Origin: Nannocystis pusilla
GTDB lineage: Bacteria > Myxococcota_A > Polyangia > Nannocystales > Nannocystaceae
Length of the DNA stretch: 64,000 nucleotides
Reading direction: 5' to 3'
NCBI RefSeq assembly: GCF_026626665.1
Contig: NZ_JAPNKE010000002.1
Location: 9,568,001-9,632,000 of the forward strand
Below the pieces are notes generated by a model, which worked only from the letters and a program-made list of their open reading frames with translations, was not told where the DNA came from and did not search any database. The translations under genes and the position numbers were made by a program. Within the stretch, counting starts at the first letter, position 1. The number at the start of each line of letters is the position of its first letter. Positions 1-10,167 of the stretch are shown one piece after another.

Positions 1-784
1 AGCCAGATGCCGCACGAGCACGAGCTGGTCCACTCGGCGGCGAGCGACCTCGGGCTGGCGCACCCGTTCTTCGTCGAGGGGCTGGCGATGGCGTTCGAGG
101 GCGGGGCGCGCGACGCGGAGCCGACCGACGACGAGCCGCAGCCGGACGCGGAGGTCGAGCCGGCGCCGCGGGTGCTGGCGGCGCTGCGCGACCGCTCGAG
201 CTGGCTGCCGGGCGAGTACTATTTCATCGCCGGGGCGTTCACGCGCTACTTGATCGACCGCTTCGGGCTGCGGCAACACCTCGAGTTCTATCGCCGCACC
301 TGGTACGCCGACCCGTACCGCGCGCTGGCCCGCGAGTTCCGCTCGGTGTTCGGGGCGACGCTCGAGGAGGTGGTCGCCGACTTCGAGGCCGAGCGGGCGG
401 ACTGCCACTATTCGGCGTACCGCTTCAAGCTGCTCGAATGCGAGGCGCCCGAGGTGGCGTGGGACGGCGAGCGGCTGGCTCGCTGGTTCACCCTCGATTG
501 CGACGACGCGGCGGCGGTCGGCGAGGCCGGCGTCCACGTGCGGACTGTCCATGGCTTCGAGGTCGCGGCGGCCGGGCGTTTTCGAGATCGAGCTGCGAGG
601 CGACCCGACCGTGCGCGCGGCGATCGGCAGCTGCGGCGGCTGCGAGCGCGCGATGCTGGCCCGCCTGCGCTCCGGCGAGGTGCAGGAGACGGGGCTCGCG
701 GCAGGGCAGTACTTCCTGCGCGCGGAGACCGACGCACGCGAGCCGGTGACGTTCGCGGTGGTGATGGAGCGGATCGGCGAATGA
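1..784 (+). CDS. Gluzincin-type metallopeptidase-like protein, 5' end outside window
   Basis: The frame is already open at base 1, so the N-terminus is missing. Codons at 19-33 read HELVH, an HExxH zinc motif, and a glutamate (FVEGLA) follows about 17 residues later. This is the spacing of gluzincin peptidases, where the two His and that Glu bind zinc. Downstream residues (GEYYFIAGAFTRYLIDRFG and the segment ending EVVADFEAERADC) resemble the helical tail of M1/MA-type peptidases. One extra T in the TTTT run at 579-582 breaks the frame; after correction the protein ends at 784. The last bases overlap the start of the next lipoprotein gene (ATGA), so the two are probably co-transcribed. Substrate unknown. 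Confidence 0.6.
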
Positions 785-3700
785 GACGCGTCGCGCTGCT
801 GGCGGCGCTCGCGGCCGGGTGTGAGCTGGCCTCGGAGCAATGTGCGATCGACCAGGTGTGCGCGGCGCCCGGGGAGCGCTTCGGGGTCGGCGGGGGCGGG
901 GACGGGCCGGCGCTGGTGCGCGACCTCGACGGCGACGGCGCGGCCGAGTGGGTGGGAGTCAGCCCGAGCCTGGGGACGTTGACCGTCGCGTGGGGCTGGT
1001 CGGGCGCGGCTCGGACCTGGTCGATCGGCCAGGCTCCGGCGGGGCTGGCGATCGCCGACGTCGACGGTGACGGTCGACTCGACGTCGCGGTGCCGCTGGC
1101 AGGCGAGGGGGCTGTGGCGCTGCTGCGCGGCGCGGGGCCCGGGCGGCTGGGACGCCGCGAGCGGGTGGCCGTGGGGTCGCGGCCGGTCGCGCTGGCGGCG
1201 GCCGATCTGGACGGGGACGGCGTGGCGAAGCTGGTGGTCGCGGATGAAGATGATGGCGACCTCCGGGTGCTGGGCGTGGGGGTCGACGGGGTGGTCGTCG
1301 GTGAGGCGATCGCGGCGGGGGACGGGCCCACGGGGCTGACGACCGGCGACTTCGACGGCGACGGTCGCGTCGACGTGGTGGTGACTCTGGCCGGCGAGGG
1401 CGCGGCGCGGCTGTTCCTCGGGACAGGTGATGGCGGGCTGCGGGCCGCGGGAGACCTCTACATGGGTGCCGGTCCGCGGCAGGCGCTGGCGGTCGACGTC
1501 GACGGCGACGGGGCGCTCGACCTGGCGGTGATCGACGACCTGCTCGACGAGGCGGCGGTGGTCCTCGGCGACGGCGCAGGCGGGGCGCGCGAGACCCGGC
1601 GGTGGCCGGTGCCGGCGGGCCCTCGGGACATGGTGTATCGGACAGGTCCAAAAGGACATGAACTTTTAATCTTGTCGGCGCTGCAGCCGGCGTTGACGCG
1701 GCTGCCGCTGGCGACGCCCGGGCTGCAGACGACGATGGACGCGAGCGCGTGGGACGGGCTGGCGGTCGGCGACCTCGATGGGGACGCGGTCGACGAGGTG
1801 GTGGTCCGCGACGCGGCCGCGGGCGCGACGGTGCTGCGCGAGCGGCCGGGGTTCGGGTTCTCGCCGTGGTTCGCCGGCGACTGGCCGGACCTCGCGGGGC
1901 CGCTGGTGGCCCGCGACGTCGACCGCGACGGGTGGATCGATCTGGTGGTCAGCGACGGCGAGCGCGGCCAGATCGCGCTGCTGCGCGGGCAGGAGGGCGG
2001 CTTCGCGGCGCCGGTGCGCTCGCCGGGGCCCGAGGACGCGGCCGCGCTGGCGCTGGCCGACCTCGACGGCGACGGCGTCGACGACGTGGTGACGTGGCGT
2101 CGCGCCGGTTACGTGCGCGTCGACGAGGCGCGGGCGGGCTCGCTGTGGAGCGCGCGCGGGGTCGGCGAGCGCTTCGAGTCGCCGGTCGAGTTCGCGTTCG
2201 CCGGGGACCCGCGGCGCGTGGTCGGGTTCGACGGCGACGGCGACGGCCGCAGCGAGCTGCTGGCGCTGCAGGCGGCGTTCACGGCGACGCCGGCGGCGGA
2301 CAGCGACGAGGCGGGGGCCGGGCTGCTGACGCTGGCGCTGACGGACGACGCGTTCGCGCTGGTCGACAAGTCGATGTCGCTCGAGTTCGCGGCCAGCGAG
2401 GACGTGATCGTCGGTGATTTCTCGAAGGAGCACGTCGGCGACGAGCTGCTGCGGGTCGGGAGCGGGACGGAGGGGCAGGAGATCGTGATCGAGAGCCGGA
2501 GTTCGGGGCGACGGTGGGTCGCGGGGTCGCTGCCCGCAGGGCGCACGCTCGGGCTGACGCGGGCGGACTTCGACGGCGATGGGCTCGCCGACCTGCTGGT
2601 CTGCCGCGAGGACGGGTTGATGGTGGCGGCGGGGCAGGCGTGGAACGCGTTCGCGCCGGCGGTGACGGTGTCGCGCGCGTTGTGACGAGGTGGTGGTGGC
2701 GGAGCTCGACGGCGACGGCCGGACCGACGCGATCGCGCTGACCGAGCGGCTGCTCCAGCCGGTGGCGACGGTGCAGCTCGGGCACGCGCTGCCGTGGCTG
2801 CCGCAGCTGGTGCCCGCGGGGACGACGACGGCGAGCAATCGCCCGCGCGCGCTGGCGGTGGCCGACTTCGACCGCGACGGCGCGCCCGACCTGGCGGCCT
2901 CGGGGCTCGACGGGCTGCAGGTGCTGCACGGCGGGCCGCAGGCGGTGCTGCTGCCCGATCGAGAAAGCGTGCTGCGGGCGGCCCAGGCGGGAGGGCTGCA
3001 GCTCGGCGACGTCGACGGCGACGGCCGCGACGAATTGGTCGCGCTGGGTCGCGGCGGCGATGTCGGCCTGGGCAAGTTTGATAGAGCAGGTGCTTGGAAC
3101 CTGTGCTTTACGACATGTTCTATGGAGCAGATGCGTGGCCGGGCGAAGAGGTGCGGGCGCGCGGGCTGCTGCTCGACGTCGACGGGGACGGGGCGGAGGA
3201 GCTGCTGTGGGCGCTCGCGGGGGACGGCCCGGTGACGGAGCTGCGGCGGGCGCGAGGCGAGCGGTGGAAGCTGGTGGCGGCGCTGCCGTTTGCGATCGAC
3301 GCGAGCGGTCCGCTGCGCGCCGGGGATGTCGACGGCGACGGTGATGCAGATCTGGTCTACCTCCACCACGCGGGCATGCTGGTGACGCACGCGGGCGGGC
3401 TCGAGGGGCTGGCGGAGGGGACGAGCGGGCCGTTCGTGAGCGAGGGCGCGCTGGGACCCTGGCTCGGCGACGTCGATCGGGACGGGCGGCTCGACGCGAT
3501 GCTGCTGTCGTGGGGCGGAGGGGCGCACGTGTACCGAGGGGACGGGCGCGGCGGGTTCGCAGGGGCGCCGCAGACGTGGCCGATCGGCTGGAGCTCGGGC
3601 CCGCTGGTGACCGGCGACGTCGACGGCGACGGGTACGGCGATCTGCTGGCCGCGGCCGGGTACGACGGCGGGGCGACGCTGCGGGTGTGCCACGGCGGGG

Positions 3701-4020
3701 AGGACGGGCCGCGCGGCGATTGCCGCGACCACACGCTCGGAGCAGAGGAGGCTGCGATCGGCGGGCTGGCGGTCGAGGACGTCGACGGCGACGGGGTCAC
3801 CGACGTGCTTGCGGTGCTGGTCGCGGGGACGTCGCGTCAGCTGGTGTTCGGTCGCGGGGGGGCCGGGGAGCTGGCGCTGCATCACAAGTCGTTGCCCGAC
3901 GGCGGGTCGGAGACGACCGCCGACGGGGAGCTCCGCCGGGCGCGGCTCGACGACGACGGGGCCGAGTGGGTGTACGTCGACCGCGAGGGGCTGACGCGGC
4001 TCGGGGTGCGGGCGCGGTGA
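781..4020 (+). CDS. FG-GAP/VCBS-repeat lipoprotein (reconstructed across two frameshifts)
   Basis: The start ATG at 781 overlaps the previous stop. The N-terminus MRRVALLAALAAGC is a lipoprotein signal with Cys14 as the lipidated residue. The rest, about 1,080 residues, is a long series of repeats of the type DxDGDGxxDLVV, the calcium-binding loop of FG-GAP/VCBS beta-propeller blades. It is therefore expected on the cell surface or in the periplasm as an integrin-alpha-like propeller. The frame changes near 2675-2690 (a GCGCGCG run) and near 3080-3094; the repeat pattern continues straight through both, so this is one gene. The second break lies in a degenerate copy of the window's hairpin repeat. 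The binding partner cannot be told from sequence. Confidence 0.8.
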
Positions 4021-4227
4021 GAGGGGTGTCCTTCGGGACAGGTGATTACGAGACAGGGGCGTCCTCGGAGACATGCAGGGCCGCTGCGGCTGACGCAGCT
4101 CGGCGCGCGGGTGTGGCGATACGCCTGTCCTCCGGGACGGGTGGTTGCGGGGCGCCGGTGTTGCGAGCGAGGAGGTCTGACCGATCGGACAGGTCGGTTT
4201 TGGGACGGCGGAGATGGACCTGGCCGA
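4021..4227. repeat. Convergent gap with hairpin repeats (TGTCC-TTCG-GGACA)
   Basis: This gap lies between the 3' ends of the VCBS lipoprotein gene (+) and the CoA-transferase gene (-). Bases 4027-4040 form an exact TGTCC/GGACA stem with a TTCG loop, closed as C(TTCG)G. Related half-sites follow at about 4050-4076, 4129-4142 and 4187-4195. No gene is evident. Confidence 0.6.
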
Positions 4228-5370
4228 TCAGGAAAAATCTTCGAGCCAGGTCGCGTCGGGGTGCTCGCCGAGGTGAGGGGGCGGCGGTAGTGATCGATCG
4301 GGGTGCGCGAGAACACGATCGGATTTTTAGACAGGGGGTGCGGCCGTCGTCCATCGCGATGAACAGGCCGCGGTGCGTGACTTGCGGGTCGGCGGCCACC
4401 TCGGCGAGGTCGCGGATCGGGCCGTGCGGGAACTGCGGGGTGGCGGCGGCGAAGATCTGCAGCCACTCGTCACGTGTCTTTTGGGACAGGCGTTGCTCCA
4501 ACCGCGCGACCAGCTCGGCTCGGTGGGCGACGCGCGCGGGGTTGGTGACGAAGCGGGGGTCGACGGCCCAGCCGGGCTCGCCGAGGGCCACGCACAGGCT
4601 GGCGAATGCAGGTCGCTGCCGACGGCCAGCATCAGCGGGCGGTCGGCGGTGGCGAAGCTCTGGTAGGGCACGATGGTCGGGTGGGCGTTGCCGAGGGGGC
4701 GCGGGACCTCGCCCGTGCACAGGAAGTTCATGGCGATGTTGGCGAGGCCGGCGACCTGCGTGTCGAGCAGCGCGAGGTCGATGTGCTGGCCGAGGCCGCT
4801 GCGGCTGCGCTCGAGCAGCGCCGCCAGGATGGCGACCACGGCGTAGAGGCCGGTGCCGAGGTCGGCCACTGCGACCCCGACCTTGGTCGGATGCTCGGCG
4901 TCCTGGCCGGTGATGCTCATGAGCCCGCCGAGGCCCTGGATGAGCGCGTCGTAGCCGACGCGGCCGGCGTCGGGGCCGGTCTGGCCGAAGCCGGTGATGC
5001 TGCAGTAGACCAGGCGCGGGCACCGGGCGCGAGCGCGGCGTAGTCGAGGCCGTGGCGGGCCAGGTCGCCGACCTTGAAGTTCTCGAGCAGCACGTCGGCG
5101 CCCGCGAGCAGGCTGAGCAATACCTCACGGTCGGCGGGGCGCTTGAAGTCGAGCACGCGCGAGCGCTTGTTGCGATTGCAGGCCAAGTAGTAGGCGGCGC
5201 CGCCCTCAAAGTCGGGCGGGCCCCAGCGGCGCGTGTCGTCCCCGGAGGATGTTCGATCTTGATCACATCTGCCCCGAGATCCCCGAGCAGCTGGGCGGCG
5301 CTGGGCCCGGCGAGGATCCGCGACAGGTCGAGCACGCGCAGGCCGGCGAGCGGGAGAGCGGCTTTTCCAT
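4228..5370 (-). CDS. CaiB/BaiF family CoA-transferase (class III), several frameshifts
   Basis: Read from ATG at 5370 to TGA at 4228, the repaired product is about 380 residues, the normal length for family III CoA-transferases, which move CoA between carboxylic acids. The N-terminal signature DLSRILAGPSAAQLLGDLG followed by ADVIKIEHPPG and RRWGPP is diagnostic. Middle segments (LACNRNKRS, VLLENFKVGDL, SITGQDAEHPTKVG, HIDLALLDTQVAGL) and a C-terminal KNPIVFSRTP also match the family. At least five single-base gaps in homopolymers scatter these pieces over three frames (near 5363, 5245, 5025, 4605 and 4290). The number is high for one gene, so real decay cannot be fully excluded, but every break is a homopolymer. 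Substrate unknown. Confidence 0.75.
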
Positions 5371-5465
5371 GGGTCGGAGGATACTATCGGCGACCCGCAC
5401 GGGAGGCGAAAGAGCATGACGGGAGCCGAGCTGTACTTCGGGACAGGTGGCGCGGAGGCGCGGCG

Positions 5466-6458
5466 ATGACTCGCATCGTGCGGGCACTCCACCGCGCGGT
5501 GCGGCTGCCGGGGCTGCGGGCGCCGCACGACACGCTGCACGCGCGGGTGTTCTACCCGGGCAGGCTGACGGGCGCGCAGGCGGAGCGCGACCTCGGGGCG
5601 GTCGAGGCCGACGCCGACGCCGGGCCCTTTCCGGTCGTGATCTTCTTGCCCGGGGTCAACGTCGGGCCGGAGAGCTATCGCTGGCTGGCGCAGGCGCTGG
5701 CGGACCGCGGTCACGTGTTCGTGACGTTCTCGTGCGTCGGCGAGCTGCGGCCCGGCGAGCCGGGGGTGATCGGATTGACGCCCGGGCTCGACGCGTCGCG
5801 CCTCGGGCCGGACGGCTTCGGGCACGCGCCGACGTCGACGACGATCGGGCCGTTGCTCGACGAGCTGGCCAGGTTGCAGTGCGAGGGCATCCTCGCCGGC
5901 TTGCTCGATCTCGAGCACGTCGTCCTCGGCGGTCACTCCGCCGGCGGCTGCGCAGCGCTGCAGAACGCGGCCTTGCGCTATTTCAACAACCTCTCGGCGG
6001 CGTTCGCCTACGCGGGCCACGCCGGGGCCCTCACGGCGCTCGGCTGGGCGGAAGACTCGTTGCTGCCGCTGCCGGGCGAGGTGCCGCTGCTGCTCCTCGG
6101 CGGTGAGCGCGACGGGGTGATCGCGGCCAGCAGTCACCGCTACGGGTCGTCGCCGGCGGACGCGTTCGCCCTGATCCGGCGCACCTTCCACGAGGCGTTG
6201 CCCGGCGGGCGTGGGGACGCCCACATGTTCCTGCTCGCGGGGGCCAATCACTTCTCGTTCTGCCACCCCGACGATCCGACGACGGGGCGCTCGTTCCTCG
6301 ATCACCGCGCGACGGCCCCGGGCGACGCGCTGCGAAACTTCTTCGTCGAGGTGATCTCGACGTTCCTCGACGCATATGTCCGCGAGGACAGCGAGGTGGT
6401 CGAGCAGCTCGATCAGCTGTCGGGGCACCCGCTGGTGCTGCAGGCGGGGCGGCGTTGA
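5466..6458 (+). CDS. Alpha/beta-hydrolase (chlorophyllase/PAF-acetylhydrolase-like)
   Basis: Intact frame of 330 residues from the ATG at 5466. It has the hydrolase-fold strand PVVIFLPGVN, a nucleophile elbow GHSAGG, an acid-residue segment LLGGERDG, and a C-terminal GANHFSF that would supply the catalytic His. No signal peptide is seen, so it is probably cytoplasmic. It is transcribed divergently from the CoA-transferase, with a ~95-bp gap that carries a degenerate hairpin repeat near 5436. The natural ester or amide substrate cannot be deduced. Confidence 0.75.
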   Translation: MTRIVRALHRAVRLPGLRAPHDTLHARVFYPGRLTGAQAERDLGAVEADADAGPFPVVIFLPGVNVGPESYRWLAQALADRGHVFVTFSCVGELRPGEPGVIGLTPGLDASRLGPDGFGHAPTSTTIGPLLDELARLQCEGILAGLLDLEHVVLGGHSAGGCAALQNAALRYFNNLSAAFAYAGHAGALTALGWAEDSLLPLPGEVPLLLLGGERDGVIAASSHRYGSSPADAFALIRRTFHEALPGGRGDAHMFLLAGANHFSFCHPDDPTTGRSFLDHRATAPGDALRNFFVEVISTFLDAYVREDSEVVEQLDQLSGHPLVLQAGRR

Positions 6459-6573
6459 GTCCGACGTGAGGGCCCACGCAACGGGCCGTTCGGCGGAGGA
6501 TTCGTCGCGACGCGGCGGCCCGGCCGCCGCGGTTTGCCGGCCGCGGCGGGCTCGTGCTACGGTCCCGCGCACC

Positions 6574-7245
6574 ATGGCACGTACAACGTTTTATTCGCTG
6601 CTGTCGCTCACGCTGGCGGCGTCGCTCGGCGGCGCTTGCTCCTCGGAGATCGACGGCAAGCCCAAGGCGCAGGTCGAGGACGTCAAGAAGACCGAGGCCA
6701 AGGCCGAGACGAAGACCGAGACGAAGACCGACGCGCCGGCCGCCGCTGCGCGCACGCTCAAGCTCGACAAGACAGGCAGCTCGGTCCAGTTCGTCGGCGC
6801 CAAGCTCACCGGCGACCACAAGGGCGGCTTCGAGGAGTTCGAGGGCGAGGCCAAGGTCGCCGGCGACAAGATCGAGTCGCTGCGCGTGACGGTGCAGACC
6901 CCCTCGGTCACCTCCGACGCGCCCGACCTCACCGGTCACCTCAAGAGCGCCGATTTCTTCGATGTCGAGAAGTTCCCCACCGCGGTGTTCTCGGCCAACG
7001 AGTTCCTGGCCAAGGCCGGCGACAACGGGGCGACCCACGAGATCGGCGGCGAGCTCGAGCTGCACGGGCAGAAGAAGGCGATCCGCTTCCCCGCGAAGGT
7101 CACCGTCGACGCCCAGGGCGCGCAGGGCCAGGCCGAGTTCACGATCAACCGCAAGGACTTCAAGATCGAGTACCCCGGCAAGCCGGACGACCTGATCAAG
7201 GACGAGGTCCTCCTCAAGCTCGACCTCAAGTTCAAGGCCAGCTGA
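6574..7245 (+). CDS. YceI-like domain lipoprotein
   Basis: 223 residues. The N-terminus ends in the lipobox LGGAC, followed by a Lys/Glu/Thr-rich linker (about residues 30-60). A complete YceI-like lipocalin-type beta-barrel follows: LDKTGSSVQFVGAKL near the start, TGHLKSADFFDVEKFPTA in the middle (the most conserved part of the family) and the closing strand INRKDFKIEY. YceI barrels bind long isoprenoid or amphiphilic molecules in the periplasm; the ligand here is unknown. It stands alone, about 115 bp after the hydrolase gene. Confidence 0.9.
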   Translation: MARTTFYSLLSLTLAASLGGACSSEIDGKPKAQVEDVKKTEAKAETKTETKTDAPAAAARTLKLDKTGSSVQFVGAKLTGDHKGGFEEFEGEAKVAGDKIESLRVTVQTPSVTSDAPDLTGHLKSADFFDVEKFPTAVFSANEFLAKAGDNGATHEIGGELELHGQKKAIRFPAKVTVDAQGAQGQAEFTINRKDFKIEYPGKPDDLIKDEVLLKLDLKFKAS

Positions 7246-7318
7246 ACGTAACGGCGTTCGCTCGCCGTCGCCTCGATGTCACTATCGCCGCGACACGGCC
7301 TCGTGGTATCAGCCGCGC

Positions 7319-7687
7319 ATGGCCCCCAAGCTCGCCCTCGTCGCGCTTCTCCTCAGTGCCGTCGCGCTGTTCCTCCCTCCGGTCGCTCATCGGCATCACC
7401 GAGGGCGCCTTCGCCGGCGACATCAAGAACATGGGGCTCGGCCTCATGCTCACGGTGCCGTCGATCCTGCCGTCGTTCTTCGGCGTGGTGGTCGGCCGCA
7501 AGGGCTTCGCCCGCGGCCTCGGCGTGCTCCACCTGCTGTTCGGCCTGATCGGCGTCGGCCTGTGTTACTTCGCCACGACCGCCCCGCGGGCATCCAGTTC
7601 GAGGTCGGCGGCTACCTGGCGTTCGCCGCCGCGGCCCTGGTGCTGGTCGCCGGCTTCATCGGCCTGGCCAAGCCCGAGCGCCGGTGA
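7319..7687 (+). CDS. Small multi-pass membrane protein (two frameshifts)
   Basis: The repaired product is about 122 residues with four hydrophobic segments: the N-terminal LALVALLLSAVALFLPP, LMLTVPSILPSFFGVVVG, VLHLLFGLIGVGLCYF and LAFAAAALVLVAGFIGLA. Frame changes occur near 7381 (extra G in CCGG) and near 7588 (missing G in CCGCGG). No family recognised. It faces the next gene tail-to-tail across a hairpin-filled gap. Confidence 0.55.
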   Translation: MAPKLALVALLLSAVALFLPPVAHRHHRGRLRRRHQEHGARPHAHGAVDPAVVLRRGGRPQGLRPRPRRAPPAVRPDRRRPVLLRHDRPAGIQFEVGGYLAFAAAALVLVAGFIGLAKPERR

Positions 7688-7780
7688 CGGACGGACATGT
7701 CCGAAGGGCCCGGTGCCTTCGGACATGGCGGAAAGGCAATGAACCAGAGGGCATGTCCGCCAGGACATGCCCTCGATGCG
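7688..7780. repeat. Hairpin cluster between convergent genes
   Basis: Nearly the whole 93-bp gap is inverted repeat. Bases 7694-7727 form GGACATGTCCGAAGG...CCTTCGGACATGG, and bases 7749-7772 form a perfect 10-bp stem, GGGCATGTCC-GCCA-GGACATGCCC. Both belong to the TGTCC/GGACA family. With converging genes on both sides, a bidirectional 3'-end role is likely; there is no T-tract. Confidence 0.7.
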
Positions 7781-8694
7781 TCACGGCTGGTGCTTGGAGT
7801 CGTGCTTGGAGTCGTGCTTGGAGTCGTGGTTGTCGAGCGCGGCCTGGGTCTGGGGCGCGGTGATCGTCAGGTCGAGCGCGAGCTGCCAGCGGCCGGCCTC
7901 GTCGCGGCGCCACAGGCGGAGGTAGCCGCCGCGCTCGGCGGGGGCGTTCGGCTTGACGGTGCGCGTGGCCTCGCCGTAGACGTAGCCGAGGTCGCCGGCC
8001 GCGGACACGCCGTCGCCGCGGCGAATGTAGGTGAGGACGTCGCTGCGGGCCAGCAGGGCGGTCTGGACCGCGTTGGCGCCGGTGACGGGGAAGCTGCCCG
8101 GGGGAACCAGCGGAGGTCGGGCGCCGCGGCGGCCAGGAGGGCGCGGCCGCCCTCGGCGTTGAGGCCGGTGATCAGCGCGTCCTCGGCGGCGCGCAGGCTC
8201 TTGAGCTCGGCGGCCCGATCGGGCGAGGTGGCGGGCTCGCGCGCGGGCGCGTGGGTGAAGCGGTCCGGCAGGTTGAGCGGGGGCGGGTGCGCGCTGCCGC
8301 CGTCGACGACGACGCGCCAGCGCTCGCCCTCCTTGCGCCAAACGCTGACGTAGTGGCCGTGCTTGACCTCGCCGCTGTCGCGCTCGTGCGCCTGATAAGG
8401 ACCGGTGGTGTAGCCGAGGTCGCCGGAGGCGGCGATCTCGGCGTACGCGGGCTCCCAGGTCAAGGTGAAGCCGGCGGGGCCGGCGAGCGCCTGCGCGGCC
8501 GACTGCGGCTCGGGGCGGAGGAGCACGGCGTCGACGGCGAGGTTGCGGGTGAAGCCGTCGACCACCCCGAGCTCGGCGACCTCGCGGCCGAAGTTACGCT
8601 CGGCGCCGACCAGCGGCATGACGTGAGCCTCGGGCAACTTCTCGGCGCAGGCCCCGAGCGCGACGGCGAAGACGACGGCGATGACGCGACGCAC
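7781..8694 (-). CDS. Lipoprotein with two tandem SnoaL/DUF4440-like (NTF2) domains, one frameshift
   Basis: About 305 residues from the ATG at 8694. The signal ends in ALGAC, a lipobox. Two halves share the same pattern, GDLGYTTGPYQ...VSVWRKEGERWRVVVD and GDLGYVYGEAT...LRLWRRDEAGRWQLALD, which is the last hairpin of SnoaL/DUF4440 NTF2-like folds, so the gene contains an internal domain duplication. The frame changes near 8100, at a C run after RWFP. The C-terminus ends in three HDSK units encoded by a 12-bp direct repeat at about 7791-7827. Function unknown; such domains often bind small ligands. Confidence 0.6.
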
Positions 8695-8765
8695 GGCGAT
8701 CTCATAGCACGTAGATCGGCCGCCCGGGGCCGGCGTTGCTGGTCCTCACCCCACAGGAGATCGGC

Positions 8766-9041
8766 ATGCGCTTCATCGTCTTCGCTTCGCTCTTGCTCTG
8801 TTCCACCACCGCCTGGGCCGCGCCCGCCGCCCGCACCGACGCCGACGCCGACGCGGCGGCCCTCCAGGGCAAAAAGGGCGCGACCCAGCTGTACGACTTC
8901 GAGAACGACACCGTCAACAGCAACGCCCTCAAGCCCGATCACGAGGGGGTGCAGAGCCGGACGGCGCGCAAGTGGGAGAGCATGATCAAGGTGCGGGTCC
9001 ACTTCATCCCGCAGATGCTGCAGATGGCCCACGACGTGTGA
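8766..9041 (+). CDS. Small exported protein, unknown function
   Basis: 91 residues. An AGGAGA ribosome-binding site lies 5 bases before the ATG at 8766. A Sec signal (FIVFASLLLCSTTAWA, cleavage after AWA) leaves a mature peptide of about 70 residues containing LYDFENDTVNSN and ending RVHFIPQMLQMAHDV. It has no cysteine in the mature part and no family I recognise. A strong intrinsic terminator directly follows, so it is a monocistronic unit. Confidence 0.65.
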   Translation: MRFIVFASLLLCSTTAWAAPAARTDADADAAALQGKKGATQLYDFENDTVNSNALKPDHEGVQSRTARKWESMIKVRVHFIPQMLQMAHDV

Positions 9042-9044
9042 GCC

Positions 9045-9079
9045 GAGCCGCCTGGTCGATCGACCAGGCGGCTCTTTTT
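9045..9079 (+). terminator. Rho-independent terminator
   Basis: A perfect 14-bp stem (GAGCCGCCTGGTCG / CGACCAGGCGGCTC, loop AT) is followed by TTTTT. It lies 4 bp past the stop of the small exported protein gene. It may also serve the converging gene on the other strand. Unlike the window's TGTCC hairpins, this one has the classic T-tract. Confidence 0.9.
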
Positions 9080-9122
9080 CATGGGCGGCGCGCGCGGCGA
9101 TCGGCGCGCGCGCCGAAGCTGT

Positions 9123-9962
9123 TCAATTGGCCAGGCGGGCCTTGTTGCGGGCCTCGGCGGCGCGGGCGGCGATCAGCTGGCGGTCGTCGGCCATCGGCGC
9201 GAGGCTGAGGTAGTGGTCGAGGTCGAGGGCGGCGGCGCGGTAGGCCCGGCGCTGCAGCTGACACAGGCCGCGGTCGCGGTACTCCTCGGCGGCGCCGGGG
9301 CTGAGCAGGAGGATCCGGTCGCTCGCCGCGAGCGCGCGCTCGAGGTCGCCGCGGCTCAGGTGGACGCTCTTCAGATTGTTGAGCATGCGCACCAGCAGCT
9401 GGCGACCGCCGACCGGGCGCAGCTGATTGCGGTCGAACTCGATGCGGCCCTGGGTCTTCTGCCGCAGCATCACCCGGCACTCGTACTCGGTCAGCAGGCG
9501 ACCGCCGTGGAACGGGTCGATGTAGAGCTGCGGCAGGTCGAGGTCGACGGCGAGGAAGTGGGCCGGGAAGCCGACCCCGGCGACGCGCAGGCCGACCCGC
9601 CGGGCTAGCTCGATCAGCAGCAGGGCCAGCGAGATCGGCAGGCCGCAGCGGCGGTCGAGCACCTGGTGGAAGTAGCTGTTGCGCGGGTCGTAGTAGTCGG
9701 ACTCGTTGCCGTGGAAGCCGAGCTCGCGGAACACGTAGGCGAGCAGCTGGTCGAGCCGCTCGCGCGCGGTGTGGTCGGGCGAAAGCCGCGAACGCAGGGT
9801 CGCCGCCAGGTCGTCGAGGCGGGTCAGGTAGTCCTCGACGTCGACCGGCCCGTCCTCCTCGGCGCCGATCCACAGCGCCGTCTCGCCGAGGTCGAGCGCG
9901 TGATCGGGCGAAGCCGCGAGGCGGGTGAATTGCTGGCGGGCGTGGTGTTGGCGGGCGTCCAT
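9123..9962 (-). CDS. SirB1-family transglutaminase-like protein with TPR tail
   Basis: 279 residues, intact. The N-terminal half has the SirB1/transglutaminase-like block DPRNSYFHQVLDRRCGLPIS with its Cys, followed by ELARRVGLRVAGVGFPAHFL with the His. The C-terminal part contains a tetratricopeptide segment (LLVRMLNNLKSVHLSRGDLE and the helices after it). This architecture is widespread in proteobacteria; no enzymatic role is established for it. The gene converges on the small exported protein gene. Confidence 0.88.
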   Translation of the reverse strand: MDARQHHARQQFTRLAASPDHALDLGETALWIGAEEDGPVDVEDYLTRLDDLAATLRSRLSPDHTARERLDQLLAYVFRELGFHGNESDYYDPRNSYFHQVLDRRCGLPISLALLLIELARRVGLRVAGVGFPAHFLAVDLDLPQLYIDPFHGGRLLTEYECRVMLRQKTQGRIEFDRNQLRPVGGRQLLVRMLNNLKSVHLSRGDLERALAASDRILLLSPGAAEEYRDRGLCQLQRRAYRAAALDLDHYLSLAPMADDRQLIAARAAEARNKARLAN

Positions 9963-10068
9963 CCCGAGGCGCTGCGATCACGATAACTCACAACCCCGGC
10001 GGCGGCCGCGACGGCCGGTGTGAGGGCTGCCGCATGGACCCGCGAACGAGTGTCCGGACGCCGGCCGG

Positions 10069-10116
10069 CGCTTCATCGGCCGCTCCATCGGCCGCTTCAT
10101 CGCCGCTTCATCGCCT
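10069..10116. repeat. Short tandem repeat (GCTTCATCGGCC type)
   Basis: Four imperfect ~12-bp units of the form GCTTCATCG(G)CC lie in the 200-bp gap upstream of the thioesterase gene. No other feature is evident in that gap. Confidence 0.5.
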
Positions 10117-10167
10117 CATGGGGGTCCGCGCCGGGCCCGGCGTGCGGTATACCGCTCGTGGACGGTC

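Noticed and set aside
1666..4074. 802-codon minus-strand frame over the VCBS gene
   Set aside because: Antisense of the repetitive DGDG codons; the real repeats are on the + strand.
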